Origin: CAWGYT01 sp963826795
GTDB taxonomy: Bacteria > Planctomycetota > Planctomycetia > Pirellulales > Pirellulaceae
NCBI GenBank assembly: GCA_963826795.1
Contig: CAWGYT010000030.1
Coordinates: forward strand, 1-64,000
Length of the DNA stretch: 64,000 nucleotides
Reading direction: 5' to 3'
The number at the start of each line of letters is the position of its first letter. Within the stretch, counting starts at the first letter, position 1. The notes beneath the pieces were generated by a model. It searched no databases. It worked only from the letters and a program-made list of their open reading frames with translations, and was not told the DNA's origin. Position numbers and translations under genes: made by a program. This document shows, one piece after another, positions 1 through 9,762 of the stretch.

Positions 1-399
1 GAGACCGAGACCGAGACGGACTAATCGGCGGTGGCAGGAAAGGCAGACTTCAGACCGTTTGCTTCCGGCTCCTCCACGTGATGTCGGCGGCCGTTGATCC
101 AGCCTTAGACAGCAAACCGAGAGCGCCTACGTTCCCACGAGCAATGTCAGTCGGTCGAGTCGCAATGGAGGCCGATTCGCCGCGTGCCGAAGGAGCCGTC
201 CAGCCCGACGTTTGTGTCACGGCGCAGCGTTCGCGGTCTGGGTCGCGGTCTGGGGGATCGGTCGGTCGGACGAAGCGGTGTAGCGAACGTTTGCGCCGGG
301 CCGTGCGCGTGTGAGCCGGCGGATTACGGCGTTCGCATCCGTTAAGCGGCGAGGCCGGGCAGTGAGACGGCGCGGAGATTGCAAACGGTCGATCGTCGA
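1..399. other. intergenic, no gene recognised
   Basis: The open frames in this stretch are arginine- and serine-rich with no recognisable motif, and they look like chance frames in GC-rich DNA. The stretch lies downstream of the transposase gene on the minus strand and holds only short GGTC/CGGT-rich direct repeats near 235-275. Confidence 0.5.
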
Positions 400-1452
400 T
401 TACGCGAAGATCGCGGCGCAGGCGGTCGTGCCGCGGAACCAGCGCCGGCCCGCGGCGCTGGCCGCCATGCGCACGCGAGCGAGCGAACCGACGATCTGGC
501 CGAAACGCCGGTCGAACTGGAAAACGCTTTCCAGCCAGTGCTCCGCCCGGATCCCCAGCCGCTGGAGGATCGGGGCCAGCGACGCGGGAATCGCAGCACG
601 GCTCTTCGACCCCTGCTGCCGGCCGGTCCAGTCGAGCAGCTCGAGGTACTTTTCCAGGCTGATCGGCAGCAGTCCCTTGTTCGAGGCGCGCCAGGGCCGC
701 TGCGCACCGGCAGGGTCGAGTTGAACGGGATCGTCTTCCCGAATTGTGAGCGGACAAAGCCAGTCGTCCGGACCCGGCGTGCTTCCCTGCGCCGGCCGGG
801 ATCCGCTCGACTGCCGTCCCTGGATCCGATTGTAGGCGGACGTGTGACGCGCCTCTTCCGGGACCGAAGCCTCCCCGGCCCGGATCGGGTTCAAATCCAC
901 ATAGATTCCGCACAGCAGAATCGCCGCTTCGTCTTCCAGACTCCGGCAGCCGAAGCGATGTTCCCAGAAGGTGCCGCTGGTGCCGGACTCTCGATTAAAG
1001 CGCCGCGCGAGATGCTCGCAAAGCGTCCCCATGTACCACGAGACATCCGCCAAACGCCGCCGCAACTTGTCGACGTCCTGTGTGCGGCGTTGCTGCTCGA
1101 GCTGCTCGTCGGTCGGTTCCTCGATCTGGCTGTTTCCCGTTCGTTTCAGCCGCGCCACGATCCACGAGCGCCGCAGTACCTCGTCGTCGCTGTAGGTCGC
1201 CGCCAGATCCGGACGCGTGCGGAGGATCAGGTGGAGGTGGTTGGCCTGTTCGGCATGAAAGCCAATGTCGATCGCAAACAAGCCGGCCAGCTGCCGCTCG
1301 ACCTCCTCGATCACCTCGCGACGAGACTCGTAGTCGATCCCCGTCACCGGATCCTGACCGCAGAGCCACGCCCGCTGCACGCAGCGATTCCAGCAGTGAT
1401 AGACGCCCACTTCCCCCTGAGAGACAACGGTTCGGCGCGGAGAGCTCGGCAT
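400..1452 (-). CDS. REP-associated tyrosine transposase (RAYT, Y1/HUH family)
   Basis: A 350-residue protein of the IS200-like Y1 transposase superfamily, long RAYT type. Visible signatures are the HUH motif His72-Leu-His74 (context NHLHLIL), which would bind the catalytic metal, and the RAYT block IYVDLNPIRAG, whose Tyr184 lines up with the nucleophile of E. coli RAYT (YIYINPVKHG). RAYTs nick single-stranded DNA at REP hairpins and are usually single-copy, domesticated genes. The start at 1452 is chosen because AGGAGGT lies just upstream; the longer open frame runs back into a repeat. Copies of a repeat ending in GTAGACCGTCTGG begin about 110 bases upstream and are the natural candidate substrate. 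The C-terminal third has no motif I recognise. Confidence 0.85.
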   Translation of the reverse strand: MPSSPRRTVVSQGEVGVYHCWNRCVQRAWLCGQDPVTGIDYESRREVIEEVERQLAGLFAIDIGFHAEQANHLHLILRTRPDLAATYSDDEVLRRSWIVARLKRTGNSQIEEPTDEQLEQQRRTQDVDKLRRRLADVSWYMGTLCEHLARRFNRESGTSGTFWEHRFGCRSLEDEAAILLCGIYVDLNPIRAGEASVPEEARHTSAYNRIQGRQSSGSRPAQGSTPGPDDWLCPLTIREDDPVQLDPAGAQRPWRASNKGLLPISLEKYLELLDWTGRQQGSKSRAAIPASLAPILQRLGIRAEHWLESVFQFDRRFGQIVGSLARVRMAASAAGRRWFRGTTACAAIFA

Positions 1453-1564
1453 GGGACACCTCCTGGCAAACAGACGACCTCCTGGAACGCCAGGTAGTAT
1501 CTCCGTCCCTACAACTCCGCCGCAACCCTCCTTGCAACTCAGATCTCGACTTGACGGCCCACCC

Positions 1565-1680
1565 TCCCGACCGGCACGCATGAACTCGAATGTACTCAGC
1601 GACTCGAGCGACTGAGCACGACGCACCGGGCCCCCTCGGACGTCGGGCGAGCCAACCGGAATGTAGACCGTCTGGTTAGG
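1565..1680 (+). repeat. 116-bp dispersed repeat, copy 1
   Basis: First full copy of a 116-bp unit that contains an imperfect palindrome centred on CTCGAG and ends in GTAGACCGTCTGGTTAGG. The same unit recurs at 2032-2147, and a partial copy lies at 1945-2022, all in the same orientation. Confidence 0.85.
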
Positions 1681-1809
1681 TTGGAACGTAGACCCTGTAG
1701 TTGCATAAAGGATTCTTTGCGAGTGTGAGTTGGACTGAGAAAACCAGGGGTCTTCGAACTTGCCATCGCTTGTTGCTGGATCTCACATCCGGTGAGATCC
1801 AGGCGCACC

Positions 1810-1886
1810 GGGAGGGCGAGGCTCCTGCCGAGCCGCAGGAGCGGAAGACGCTGTCAAAGAAGGCTCAGCAGGAGCTTCGCCCTCCC
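1810..1886. repeat. inverted repeat (REPIN-like, GGGAGGGCGA family)
   Basis: Two 25-bp arms (1810-1834 and 1862-1886) are inverted copies with two mismatches and enclose 27 bp. The arm GGGAGGGCGA(A/G)GCTCC also occurs as a single arm at 13957-13981 and in altered form near 57910, so this is a dispersed family. It could fold into a cruciform or long RNA hairpin. Confidence 0.75.
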
Positions 1887-1944
1887 GAAGGCTTGGCCAC
1901 AAAGCAGTTTTTCTGCAACGCTGGGGTAGACCGTCTGGTTAGGT

Positions 1945-2022
1945 TCAGCGACTGAGCACGACACACCGGGCCCCCTCGGACGTCGGGCGAGCCAACCGGA
2001 ATGTAGACCGTCTGGTTTGGTC
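1945..2022 (+). repeat. dispersed repeat, partial copy 2
   Basis: Truncated copy of the 116-bp unit, beginning in the palindromic region and ending at GTAGACCGTCTGGTTTGG. A further isolated GTAGACCGTCTGG lies at 1926. Confidence 0.75.
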
Positions 2023-2031
2023 CTGGTTAGG

Positions 2032-2147
2032 TCCCGACCGGCACGCATGAACTCGAATGTACTCAGCGACTCGAGCGACTGAGCACGACGCACCGGGCCC
2101 CCTCGGACGTCGGGCGAGCCAACCGGAATGTAGACCGTCTGGTTAGG
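2032..2147 (+). repeat. 116-bp dispersed repeat, copy 3
   Basis: Near-identical to 1565-1680 at an offset of 467 bp and in the same orientation; ends in GTAGACCGTCTGGTTAGG. Confidence 0.85.
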
Positions 2148-2200
2148 CCGGGCGTGAGATGGGCCTACGTCATTGCCGCGTGTTTTCCCTGTGATCCGGG

Positions 2201-2479
2201 TTGTCCCGGACAAGGTTCAACGGCACAGATAGTCCACAATCTGGCGTCACTGGTTTGCTATCCGGCTACCTTCCTCAGCATGTTTCGAATCGCGGCAACG
2301 CTTCGGAGCACGCATCGTGGCAACGTCTGTCGAACTACACGATGGTTTGCAGCTTGCTAGGCGCCGCCGGATTCGCACTCATGATGGTTCCCGAGTTGCA
2401 GCCCTGGCGAGGTGTCTCGCAACGACTTGCAGAAGCCGCCATTTTCATTTGGGTGGCGGTGATCAGCGGCGTTTGCTGA
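2201..2479 (+). pseudogene. possible C-terminal remnant of a DUF998-like membrane protein
   Basis: The last ~50 residues of this frame contain two hydrophobic segments (YTMVCSLLGAAGFALMM and AAIFIWVAVISGV) separated by a PWRGVSQRL linker, which resembles the final two helices of DUF998-type membrane proteins. Nothing upstream looks like the rest of such a protein because the repeat cluster occupies it. I read it as a decayed fragment. It could also be a chance hydrophobic frame. Confidence 0.3.
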
Positions 2480-2491
2480 CGTGCGTGCCCA

Positions 2492-3930
2492 TTAGGCGAG
2501 GATCTCCTGGATCACTTTCCCCGCGACGTCGGTCAGCCGATAACTTCGGCCATTGTGGAAATACGTTAGCCGCTCGTGGTCGAGACCTAACAGGTGGAGC
2601 ATGGTGGCGTGCAAGTCATTCACGCTGGTGCGATTTTCGACGGCCGCATAGCCGATTTCGTCGGTCGCTCCGTAGCTGACGCCGCCTCTCACACCGGCGC
2701 CCGCCATCCATTGCAAAAAACCGTTTGGATTGTGGTCGCGTCCGTTGCCATTTTGTGAAATCGGCATTCTCCCGAATTCGCCTCCCCACAGCACGAGTGT
2801 CGAATCCAGGAGTCCGCGCTGTTGCAGATCCGTGAGGAGACCGGCGATCGGGACATCAGTCGCCGCACAGTGTTCGGTGTGATTCTTCGGCAGATTGCTG
2901 TGGGCATCCCACTCTCCGTCGCTGTAAACCTGCACAAAGCGAACGCCGCTCTCGATCAGGCGGCGGGCCATCAGGCATTTTGATCCGTATGATCGCGACT
3001 CTGGATTGTCGATTCCGTACAGGGCATGCGTTTCCTTCGACTCCTGGGACAAATCCACCACATTCGTCGCTTCGGTCTGCATCCGAAACGCCAATTCGAA
3101 GGATTGCATACGTTGAGCGAACTCCGCATCGGCGTGATGACGCTTGAGATGCTCGTCGTTCAGCCTTGCCATCAGATCGAGCTGCGCCCGTTGGTCGGCC
3201 CGAGTCACCTGGGGCTGCCGCTTGAGATTGAGGATGGGAGTCCCCTGCGAGCGAAACAGAGTGCCTTGATACGTTGTCGGCAAGAATCCGGAGCCCCAGT
3301 TGTGCGGACCCCCTTTCGCACCTTTCGTATTTCCCATCACCACATAGCCGGGAAGGTTCTGGTTCTCACTTCCCAACCCGTAGGTGATCCAGGCACCTGC
3401 CGTGGGAAACCCGGGTGCGCCAAGCCGCTGTTGATCTGATAAATCGCGGGGACGTGGTCGTTTGAATCGCTGTAGCACGACTTGATCAACGCCAGCTTGT
3501 CCACGTGTTTCGCAACGTTCGGATACTTGTCGCACACCCACTGTCCGCACTCGCCGTACTGCTGGAATTGAAAGGGCGACTTCATCAGCGGACCCGGGTT
3601 GCCGAAAAAAGCCTTGATGTCCGTGGTCTGCCCGTGCCGCCGAGTTAGTTCGGGCTTGGGGTCAAACAGATCAACGGCGCTCGGTGCGCCCTCCATAAAC
3701 AGCCAGATCACCGACGTGGCCTTCGCGTGAAAATGGCCGGTTCGCGGTGCGAGCGGATTGGCGTCAGCCGGCTGGCCGCCGAGCAGACGTTCCTGATTGA
3801 GCAAGTTCGCCAGGGCGACCATTCCCGCTCCGCCGCCCGCGCGACAAAGCCACTCGCGGCGACTGAGCATGCCGGCGACATGACCGCAAGGAAACAGTTG
3901 CCGAGTTGGAGCGGATTGACTGCGCGGCAA
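2492..3930 (-). pseudogene. DUF1501 protein, interrupted by a one-base frameshift
   Basis: DUF1501 proteins are Tat-exported members of the alkaline phosphatase/sulfatase-like superfamily, almost always encoded beside a PSCyt1/DUF1549/DUF1553 cytochrome in planctomycetes; their reaction is not established. The N-terminal part has the export region (SRREWLCRAGGG), LFMEGAPSAVDLFDPKPEL and DHVPAIYQINSG. The C-terminal part has AGAWITYGLGSENQNLPGY, RLIESGVRFVQVYSDGEWD, LWGGEFGRMP and LHLLGLDHERLTYFHNGR. The frames cross at 3403-3413; adding one base in the CCC-GGG-TTT-CCC run restores PGFPTAGAW. Start is uncertain: TTG at 3930 or ATG at 3870. The gene follows the cytochrome gene by a few bases, so they are probably co-transcribed. 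The break may be a sequencing error. Confidence 0.85.
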
Positions 3931-3938
3931 GATCCATT

Positions 3939-6325
3939 TCAGTCAACATAGATGAACTCGTTCAGCGCAAAAAGCGATTGACAATAATCGGTTAACGATT
4001 CGAGGCGGCAGTTCGCCTCGTTGCGAGCGGCTCGCGTCTGGAGTTGCGACTGGATGAAGTCAAGCGATGCCTGGCTTTCCGACTCCGTGGGAGCTCGCGC
4101 AAAGGCCAACTCGAACGAGGTTTGCACAACCTGCGCGTCATCCTCGCCGCAGGCATCGATCAGACGCTGTGCAAAGTCGCCGGCACAAGCCCGCACAAAC
4201 CCGTCGTTCAGCAGCGCCATCGCCTGCGGTGCCACGGTCGTGTTCTGTCGCCGCGCGCAGCTGACCAGGAAATCAGGGCGGTCGAAGGCCTGAAACAACG
4301 GATAAGGGACCAGCCGCTTGTGAAACATGTAGACGCTTCGTCGACGCGTTTCGGCATCGTCTTTCGCATCCGTCGGATAGTCCCCGCCCTGGATATTGCG
4401 AGCGGTGTTTGCCTCGGCGGGAATGAACGGTTTGAAACCCGGTCCACCGGGCTGCAGGTTGAGCGTGCCACTGACCGCGAGCATGGCGTCGCGAATCACT
4501 TCGGCTTCGAGCCGCCGCGGAGGCATCTTCCACAACAGGCGATTCTCCGCATCGAGTTGCGCCGGGCCTGACCGGTCCTGTGCCGCCACCGCGTTCGTCG
4601 TCCACTCACCGTTGTTCTGCTGCCAGACGGCGCTGTTGAGAATCTTCTGGTGGAGTCGTTTAAGCTGCCAGCCGTGAGTGACCAGGTCGTAGGCGAGGTA
4701 ATCCAGCAACACGGGATGCGTGGGCGGGTCGCTGCGGACTCCAAAGTCGCTTTCGGTACGGACGAGTCCCTGGCCGAAGTGATGTTGCCAAACGCGATTG
4801 ACGATCACTCGGGCCAGCAGCGCGCCTCCGCCGTGTTCGACATCCGTGATCCAATCTGCCAGGGCCCGGCGCTGAAGCGTACTGTTGACGTTGCCGGCAA
4901 CTGCCTTGGCGTCGGCCCAATATTGCTCCGCGTCCCGGCCAGAAGTAAGAATCGCGGGGAATCCCAGTTTGACCTGTAGCTCGCGATCGTAGAAATTGCT
5001 GCGGCGAAAGAGCCAGGTCGTGCGAACTTGGGAGTCGAAATCCTGAAAAAACAAGCCCTCCTCACCGTTGGGAAGTTGACCGCTTTTCCGGTCGCCGCTG
5101 TGAAAGGCACTGAGCAGTCGATAGTACTCGCGAGCCGACAACGCGTCGTACTTGTGATCGTGACAACGCGCACAGCCGACGGTCAATCCCAGCAAGCTTT
5201 GGCCCAGGGTCGAGATGACATCGTCCAGTTCGTTGTAGCGATTGAACAGTCGCTCCTCTTCCAAAAACGTGGCTTCCAATTGCGAATGCGTCCCGCCTGT
5301 GAGGAAACCGGTCGCCGCAATCGCCTCCGAGTTGCCGGGTTCATACTCATCACCCGCGATTTGCCAGCGCACAAACTGGTCGAAAGGCATGTCGTCGTTG
5401 AAAGCACGAATCACAAAATCGCGATAATGGTAGGCGTGCGGCCGGTCACGATCCGACTCCTGACCGTCGCTATCGGCGTAGCGCGCCAGGTCCAGCCAAT
5501 GTCGGCCCCAACGCTCGCCGTAGTGGGGCGAGTCGAGCAACTGATCGATCAGGTCGCGTGCCGGGTTGATCGGATCTCGGCCGAAAGTCGCGAGGAATTG
5601 TTCCGTCTGTTCCGGCGTCGGCGGCAAGCCGATCAGATCAAAGTAGATCCGCGCGCAAGTGAGCGAGCGGGCAGGGGAGGCGATGCGGAGATGCCGTTTC
5701 CGACCAGCTTTTCGGCCACGAAGAGATCGACATCTGTGCGGCACCAAACGTCTCCGTCATTGACTGGCGGACGCCCGACGGGCCTCAATCGCTGAAAGGC
5801 CCAATGTTCACGAGCACGCTCCAAACGCGGATCCAGCACGTCGGCGTCGGATGGCCACGGAGCTCCCTGGTCGATCCAGGCTCGCAACACGCCGACCTGC
5901 TCCGGACTCAGCCGCTCCATGTCATCCGGTGGCATGATGTGGTCGGGATCGAGACCCGCGACGCGATGCACAAGCGAGCTCGACAAGCCGTCACCTGGCA
6001 CGAGAACGGGGCCGTGTTCGCCCCCTTCCATCACGCGCGCCTTGATCCCGAGATTCAGGCCGCCCTCTTCATTGCCAGCCGCGTGGCACTCGAAGCAGTA
6101 CTGGCGAAAAATCGGCTGCACCTCTTTGACGAAATCGACGGTTCGCCCAACGGCGGCCGGCACACGGTCCGCCAGCTCGAGCGAATCGCTAAGCCCGCCT
6201 GCGCCGGCCTCCTGCGAATCGCCCGAAGCAGGCGCGTTGTTGAGATGAGACACCTGCGCGAGGGCGGAGTATCGGGAGACCGCCAGTGCGACGAAAAGGA
6301 GCAGCAGGCGCACAGAGCACTTCAT
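3939..6325 (-). pseudogene. PSCyt1/DUF1549/DUF1553 planctomycete cytochrome, one-base frameshift
   Basis: Large exported protein with a signal peptide (MKCSVRLLLLFVALAVS), a PSCyt1 haem-c motif (QYCFECHA), the block VPGDGLSSSLVHRVAG, then DUF1549 (YFDLIGLPPTP, YGERWGRHWLDLARYADSDG, CARCHDHKYDAL) and DUF1553 (VNRVWQHHFGQGLVRTESDF through to the C-terminus). The frame changes at 5648-5656. Adding one C to the GCGCGCGG run gives RSLARRIYFDLIGLPP, the canonical family sequence, so a single-base deletion explains the break. The start at 6325 is the ATG just before the signal peptide. The pair with the following DUF1501 gene is the standard planctomycete arrangement, thought to act in the expanded periplasm on polymeric substrates. 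Confidence 0.87.
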
Positions 6326-6559
6326 GGAAACACCGAACAAAAAGGGGACGGCTTGGAGTGATTAGAACCCGGCTTGCCTGACGTGAGTATAACCGCCCTT
6401 GGCACTCAAGTGGCCAGCTGGCGGGCCGCATTCCGGCCGGGCTTCAATCGGTGCGCCATGATTCTCGCAAATCGCGATAAGCTGACTGTCGCCGCCCGGC
6501 GAGAGTGTCACACTTGGCGCGACACCGAGTCTCCCGCCAACTCGACGCCGAAGGGCAAT

Positions 6560-7837
6560 TCAGTCCGCTTTCGCCAGGTCGAGGAACACCACGATCGAAG
6601 GATTGCCGACCGGCACATAGTGGCCTGTGAAGCTCAGGCCGCCCGTCGTGCGATCGACTCGAAAGACGGTGAGGTTGTCACCCCGTTGGTTGCAACAATA
6701 GAGGAACTCGCCCGTCGGGTCGAAGTTAAAACTGCGCGGGTAACTCCCTCCGGTCCATCTCTCGCCGAGATAGGTCAGTTCCCCGCGCGTTCCAACCGAA
6801 AACATCGCGATACTGTCATGCAGTCGATTGCCCGCATAGACGAACCGCCCATCCGAAGATACGAGAATTTCCGAACCGAAGCTACTGCCCGCAAAACCCG
6901 GTGGCAGCGTCGAGATTGTCTGCCGTGCAGTCAACCGACCGGTGGTTTTATCGTAGTCAAAAAGGACGATTGTGGAGGATTCTTCCTGAAGCGAATACAA
7001 CCATTGGCCGGCGGGATGGAAATGAAAATGTCGCGGACCGTCTCCGGGCGGAAGTGAGACGGCAGGCGGCGCGTTCGCCGTCAGCACGCCCCGCGCCGAG
7101 TCGAATTTCCAGCTGAAGATTTGATCCAGGCCCAAATCCGCATGCAGCACGAAACGCCCCGATGGATCGGACTGAATCATGTGCGCATGAGTTCGATCAT
7201 GTCCGCTAATGGCAAAGCTTCCCGGCGGAGCGTTCGTCGCTCGGGTTGGGCCAATCGTACCGGTATCCGACTTGATATCCGTCGGATCGCCCAGGCGACC
7301 GTCCGCCAATATCGGCAGGACTGCAACCGACCCACCGAAGTAGTTCGCCACCAGCAGATATCTCCCGCTCGGATGGACGCTCACGAACGTCGGCCCCGCG
7401 CCACCGGAACGAACGGTGTTCAGCAGGGTCAGCTGCCCGTCCCGTGGATTGATCGCCATGGCGCTCACGGTGCCCTCTCGTTCGTCGCCCACACGATCGG
7501 TTTCATTCGCGGAATACAGGCAGCGTCCGGCGGAATCGATCGCCAGGCAGCTGGGGCTGGTGCCCATCTCAAGAATTCCGGCAGGTGCCATGGCCCCCGT
7601 CACGCGATCCACCTGAAAAAGATGAATGCCGCGACCATTGCCGGGCGGCAAATCCACCTGGGTCGGCAATACATCTCGAAGCGGAGCGCTGAAGGTTCCC
7701 ACATACGCGATCAAAGGTTCGGCGGATTGGCACGATTGAGTGTGGAGCCATCCGCCCAAAAAAAGCATCGTTGCCGTCATCACGATCGCGGTTCGCAAGA
7801 ACGAACAGCGAGTCCGTTTCAATGAAGATGAAGTCAT
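6560..7837 (-). CDS. lactonase family protein (YbhE/6-phosphogluconolactonase-like beta-propeller)
   Basis: 425 residues with an N-terminal signal peptide (hydrophobic run AIVMTATMLFLGGWL). The body is a seven-bladed-propeller lactonase-type sequence with repeated blade motifs: AYVGTF, GMFQ-like HLFQVDRVTGAM, GGAGPTFVSVHPSGRYLLVANYFGGSVAVLPI, GPRHFHFHPAGQWLYSLQEESSTI and GGSYPRSFNFDPTGEFLYCCNQRGDNLTVF. In this family PRHFHFHP and GPTFVSVHPSGR-type blocks are the most conserved. The exported form suggests extracytoplasmic sugar-lactone hydrolysis rather than the cytoplasmic pentose phosphate step. The gene appears monocistronic. Its 5' leader contains an 18-bp tandem repeat. Confidence 0.85.
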   Translation of the reverse strand: MTSSSLKRTRCSFLRTAIVMTATMLFLGGWLHTQSCQSAEPLIAYVGTFSAPLRDVLPTQVDLPPGNGRGIHLFQVDRVTGAMAPAGILEMGTSPSCLAIDSAGRCLYSANETDRVGDEREGTVSAMAINPRDGQLTLLNTVRSGGAGPTFVSVHPSGRYLLVANYFGGSVAVLPILADGRLGDPTDIKSDTGTIGPTRATNAPPGSFAISGHDRTHAHMIQSDPSGRFVLHADLGLDQIFSWKFDSARGVLTANAPPAVSLPPGDGPRHFHFHPAGQWLYSLQEESSTIVLFDYDKTTGRLTARQTISTLPPGFAGSSFGSEILVSSDGRFVYAGNRLHDSIAMFSVGTRGELTYLGERWTGGSYPRSFNFDPTGEFLYCCNQRGDNLTVFRVDRTTGGLSFTGHYVPVGNPSIVVFLDLAKAD

Positions 7838-7860
7838 GGGAAAATTCTGCTTGTGTGAAG

Positions 7861-7975
7861 GAGTTTGCTTGTCTGCAGGAGTTTGCTGTTCTGCAGGAGT
7901 TTGCTGTTCTGCAGGAGTTTGCTGTTCTGCAGGAGTTTGTGTCTGCTGGTCTGCAGGAGTTTGCTGGTCTGCACG
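7861..7975. repeat. 18-bp tandem repeat
   Basis: Five to six units of TTTGCTGTTCTGCAGGAG and variants, each with a CTGCAG palindrome, directly in the 5' leader of the lactonase-like gene. The 18-bp period keeps reading frames open on both strands and produces spurious ORFs. Confidence 0.9.
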
Positions 7976-8047
7976 TCGGGAGAGGTGACACGATCGTGTC
8001 CCTTCTCCCCAACGCGGGAGAAGGTGGCCGCAGGCCGGATGAGGGGG
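7976..8047 (+). repeat. single unit of the GGAGAAGGTGGCCGCAGG repeat family
   Basis: Same sequence as the core of the array at 47045-47757 and of the inverted copies near 60560 and 61005: TGTCCCTTCTCCCC then GCGGGAGAAGGTGGCCGCAG then GCCGGATGAGGGGG. It contains GGGAGAAGG/CCTTCTCCC inverted arms. Confidence 0.75.
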
Positions 8048-8315
8048 CCGCGCCTTGTCCTCCCCGCTCGGTCCTCGCGAACCGGCCCGAGGAAGAGTGA
8101 AGTCGAGTTCGTCGCAAGATGAGTTGACTCCGATGGTTTCAAGGCGAGAAAGCTTGCGAGGCGCGCGCCGAAGTCGGTCCCGTTCACCGCTTGCCGCGCA
8201 TCGGGTGCCGAAATTGTAATCCAGTCATGCGAATCCGAATACTCGACAATTGATCGGTTGACGCGACGATGAGTGATGCGTAAACTATCCGGCGAAAGGG
8301 GGCGATTCGAGCCTG

Positions 8316-8801
8316 ATGTCACCCAGTCGACTCAAACATGAACTGCAGAAGAAGCGTCCGTTTGATTCGCTCGAGCAGGAGGCGATCCTGAACATTCTGC
8401 GCACGAACGATCAATTTCAGAATCGGTTCGGTCGGCTGTTTCGGGAATTCGGCCTGACGTCTTCTCAATATCATGTGCTGAGGATTCTGCGAGGCGAGGG
8501 CAGGCCCCTGCCGTGTTTGGAGATCGCGGAACGGATGATTCAGGTCGTGCCCGCCATCACCGGACTCTTGGATCGGTTGGAGAAGCAGGAATTGGTGACG
8601 AGGGAGCGATGCACGCAGGATCGGCGCGTCGTGTACGTCGAATTGACGGCGAAGGCCAAGAGCATTCTCAAGCAGATGGATGGCCCGGTCCAGGCCCTGC
8701 ACGGACAACTCATCGGCCATCTGGCCCCCGCGGAACTCAAGGAGCTCAGTCGCCTGCTGGACACAGCCCGCGAGAGCTTGCGGTCGAGCTCGGAATCGTA
8801 A
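8316..8801 (+). CDS. MarR family transcriptional regulator
   Basis: 161 residues, the usual MarR length. The winged-helix core is visible: LTSSQYHVLRILRGEG (helices 2-3), CLEIAERMIQVVPAITGLLDRLEKQELVTRERCTQDRRVVYVELTAKAKSIL (recognition helix and wing with the typical DRR..., LT..G/A... pattern). MarR proteins are dimeric DNA-binding proteins, mostly repressors released by small aromatic or oxidative signals. The SDR dehydrogenase gene starts 67 bases downstream in the same direction, so this is probably the local regulator of that enzyme and possibly of itself. Confidence 0.9.
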   Translation: MSPSRLKHELQKKRPFDSLEQEAILNILRTNDQFQNRFGRLFREFGLTSSQYHVLRILRGEGRPLPCLEIAERMIQVVPAITGLLDRLEKQELVTRERCTQDRRVVYVELTAKAKSILKQMDGPVQALHGQLIGHLAPAELKELSRLLDTARESLRSSSES

Positions 8802-8808
8802 GTTTTTT

Positions 8809-8822
8809 TACGTAACTACGTG
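8809..8822 (+). promoter_or_regulatory. candidate MarR operator (TACGTAACTACGTG)
   Basis: TACGTAACTACGTG lies in the 67-bp gap between the MarR gene and the SDR gene, just after a seven-T run. It can be read as two TACGT half-sites on one strand and as an inverted arrangement on the other. MarR-SDR pairs often have such a site between the genes. Position and sequence are seen; function is inferred. Confidence 0.4.
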
Positions 8823-8868
8823 ACAGGTCAAGTACTGCCATGTCAACTAATGAGGGAAAAAACACGTC

Positions 8869-9624
8869 ATGAGCTTCAAAGGAAAAGTCGCTTTGGTCAC
8901 CGGTGCCACCTCGGGGATTGGTCGAGAGACGGCGCTTCAGTTCGCACGGGCGGGTGCCCAGGTCGCCTTGGCCGGACGCCGTCTGGAAGAAGGGAAGGCG
9001 GCCGTCAAGGAAATCGAAGCGGCGGGCGGCGAAGCGATTTTCGTGCAGACGGATGTGACGAAGGAGGACCAAGTCAAACGACTGGTCGATGACACGCTGG
9101 AGCGGTTCGGGCGCTTGGACATCGCCTTCAACAACGCAGGCGTCGAGCAGACGGGTCCGATCACGGAGTTTGCCGAGCAGGATTATCGGAAGGTATTTGA
9201 CATCAACGTGCTGGGCGTATTCCTGAGTCTGAAGTACGAGATTCCCGCGATGCTCAAGTCGGGCGGTGGATCGATCATCAATACTTCCAGCATCGTGGGG
9301 CAGAAGGCGATGCCGGGCGCAAGCATCTACATCGCCTCGAAGCATGCCGTCGAGGGAATCACCAAGGCCACCGCGTTGGAAGTTGCGGGCCAGGGCATCC
9401 GCGTGAATGCGGTCGCTCCCGGCGCGATCGCCACGGACATGATCGATCGATTCGCAGGAGAGGAGGGTTCCGAGAATCGGCAGTACCTTGCCTCCTTGCA
9501 TCCGATGGGCCGTTTGGGCGAATCTCAAGAAATCGCCGCTGCCGTGCTCTATTTGGCCTCTGACGCCGCTTCCTTCACGACCGGCATCTCGCTGCCGATC
9601 GATGGTGGCTATTTGGCCAAGTAG
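8869..9624 (+). CDS. SDR family NAD(P)-dependent oxidoreductase
   Basis: 251 residues, classical short-chain dehydrogenase/reductase. The cofactor motif TGATSGIG is at 11-18, NNAG at 88-91, the catalytic Ser in the TSS block at 139-141, and Tyr154/Lys158 in YIASK. The C-terminal SFTTGISLPIDGGYLAK is the standard ending. The arginine after the glycine motif region (AGRR at 35-38) is compatible with NADPH preference, but that is inference. Substrate is unknown; FabG-like and glucose-dehydrogenase-like members share this pattern. The MarR gene immediately upstream suggests inducible expression, perhaps in detoxification. Confidence 0.93.
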   Translation: MSFKGKVALVTGATSGIGRETALQFARAGAQVALAGRRLEEGKAAVKEIEAAGGEAIFVQTDVTKEDQVKRLVDDTLERFGRLDIAFNNAGVEQTGPITEFAEQDYRKVFDINVLGVFLSLKYEIPAMLKSGGGSIINTSSIVGQKAMPGASIYIASKHAVEGITKATALEVAGQGIRVNAVAPGAIATDMIDRFAGEEGSENRQYLASLHPMGRLGESQEIAAAVLYLASDAASFTTGISLPIDGGYLAK

Positions 9625-9762
9625 TCGAACGGACAGGTGACTCATCACCACACGATCGAGATCGAGTTCTACTCCTGCAACGGCACGAGGACTAGACTTG
9701 CCTCAACGAACGTCGCGGCGCAGCACTCTGTTCGAATCGATGGGACGGAATTCGCTCCGTCG

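Larger units (their letters stand above)
7838..8315. other. intergenic region filled with repeats
   Basis: Divergent region between the lactonase-like gene and the MarR gene. It holds the 18-bp tandem repeat (7861-7975), one unit of the RPDEG-type repeat (7976-8047) and about 270 bp with no gene recognised. Promoters for both flanking genes must lie here, but I cannot place them. Confidence 0.6.

Noticed and set aside
379..1497. 372-codon plus-strand frame
   Set aside because: Antisense to the RAYT gene, which has HUH and Tyr motifs and a ribosome-binding site.
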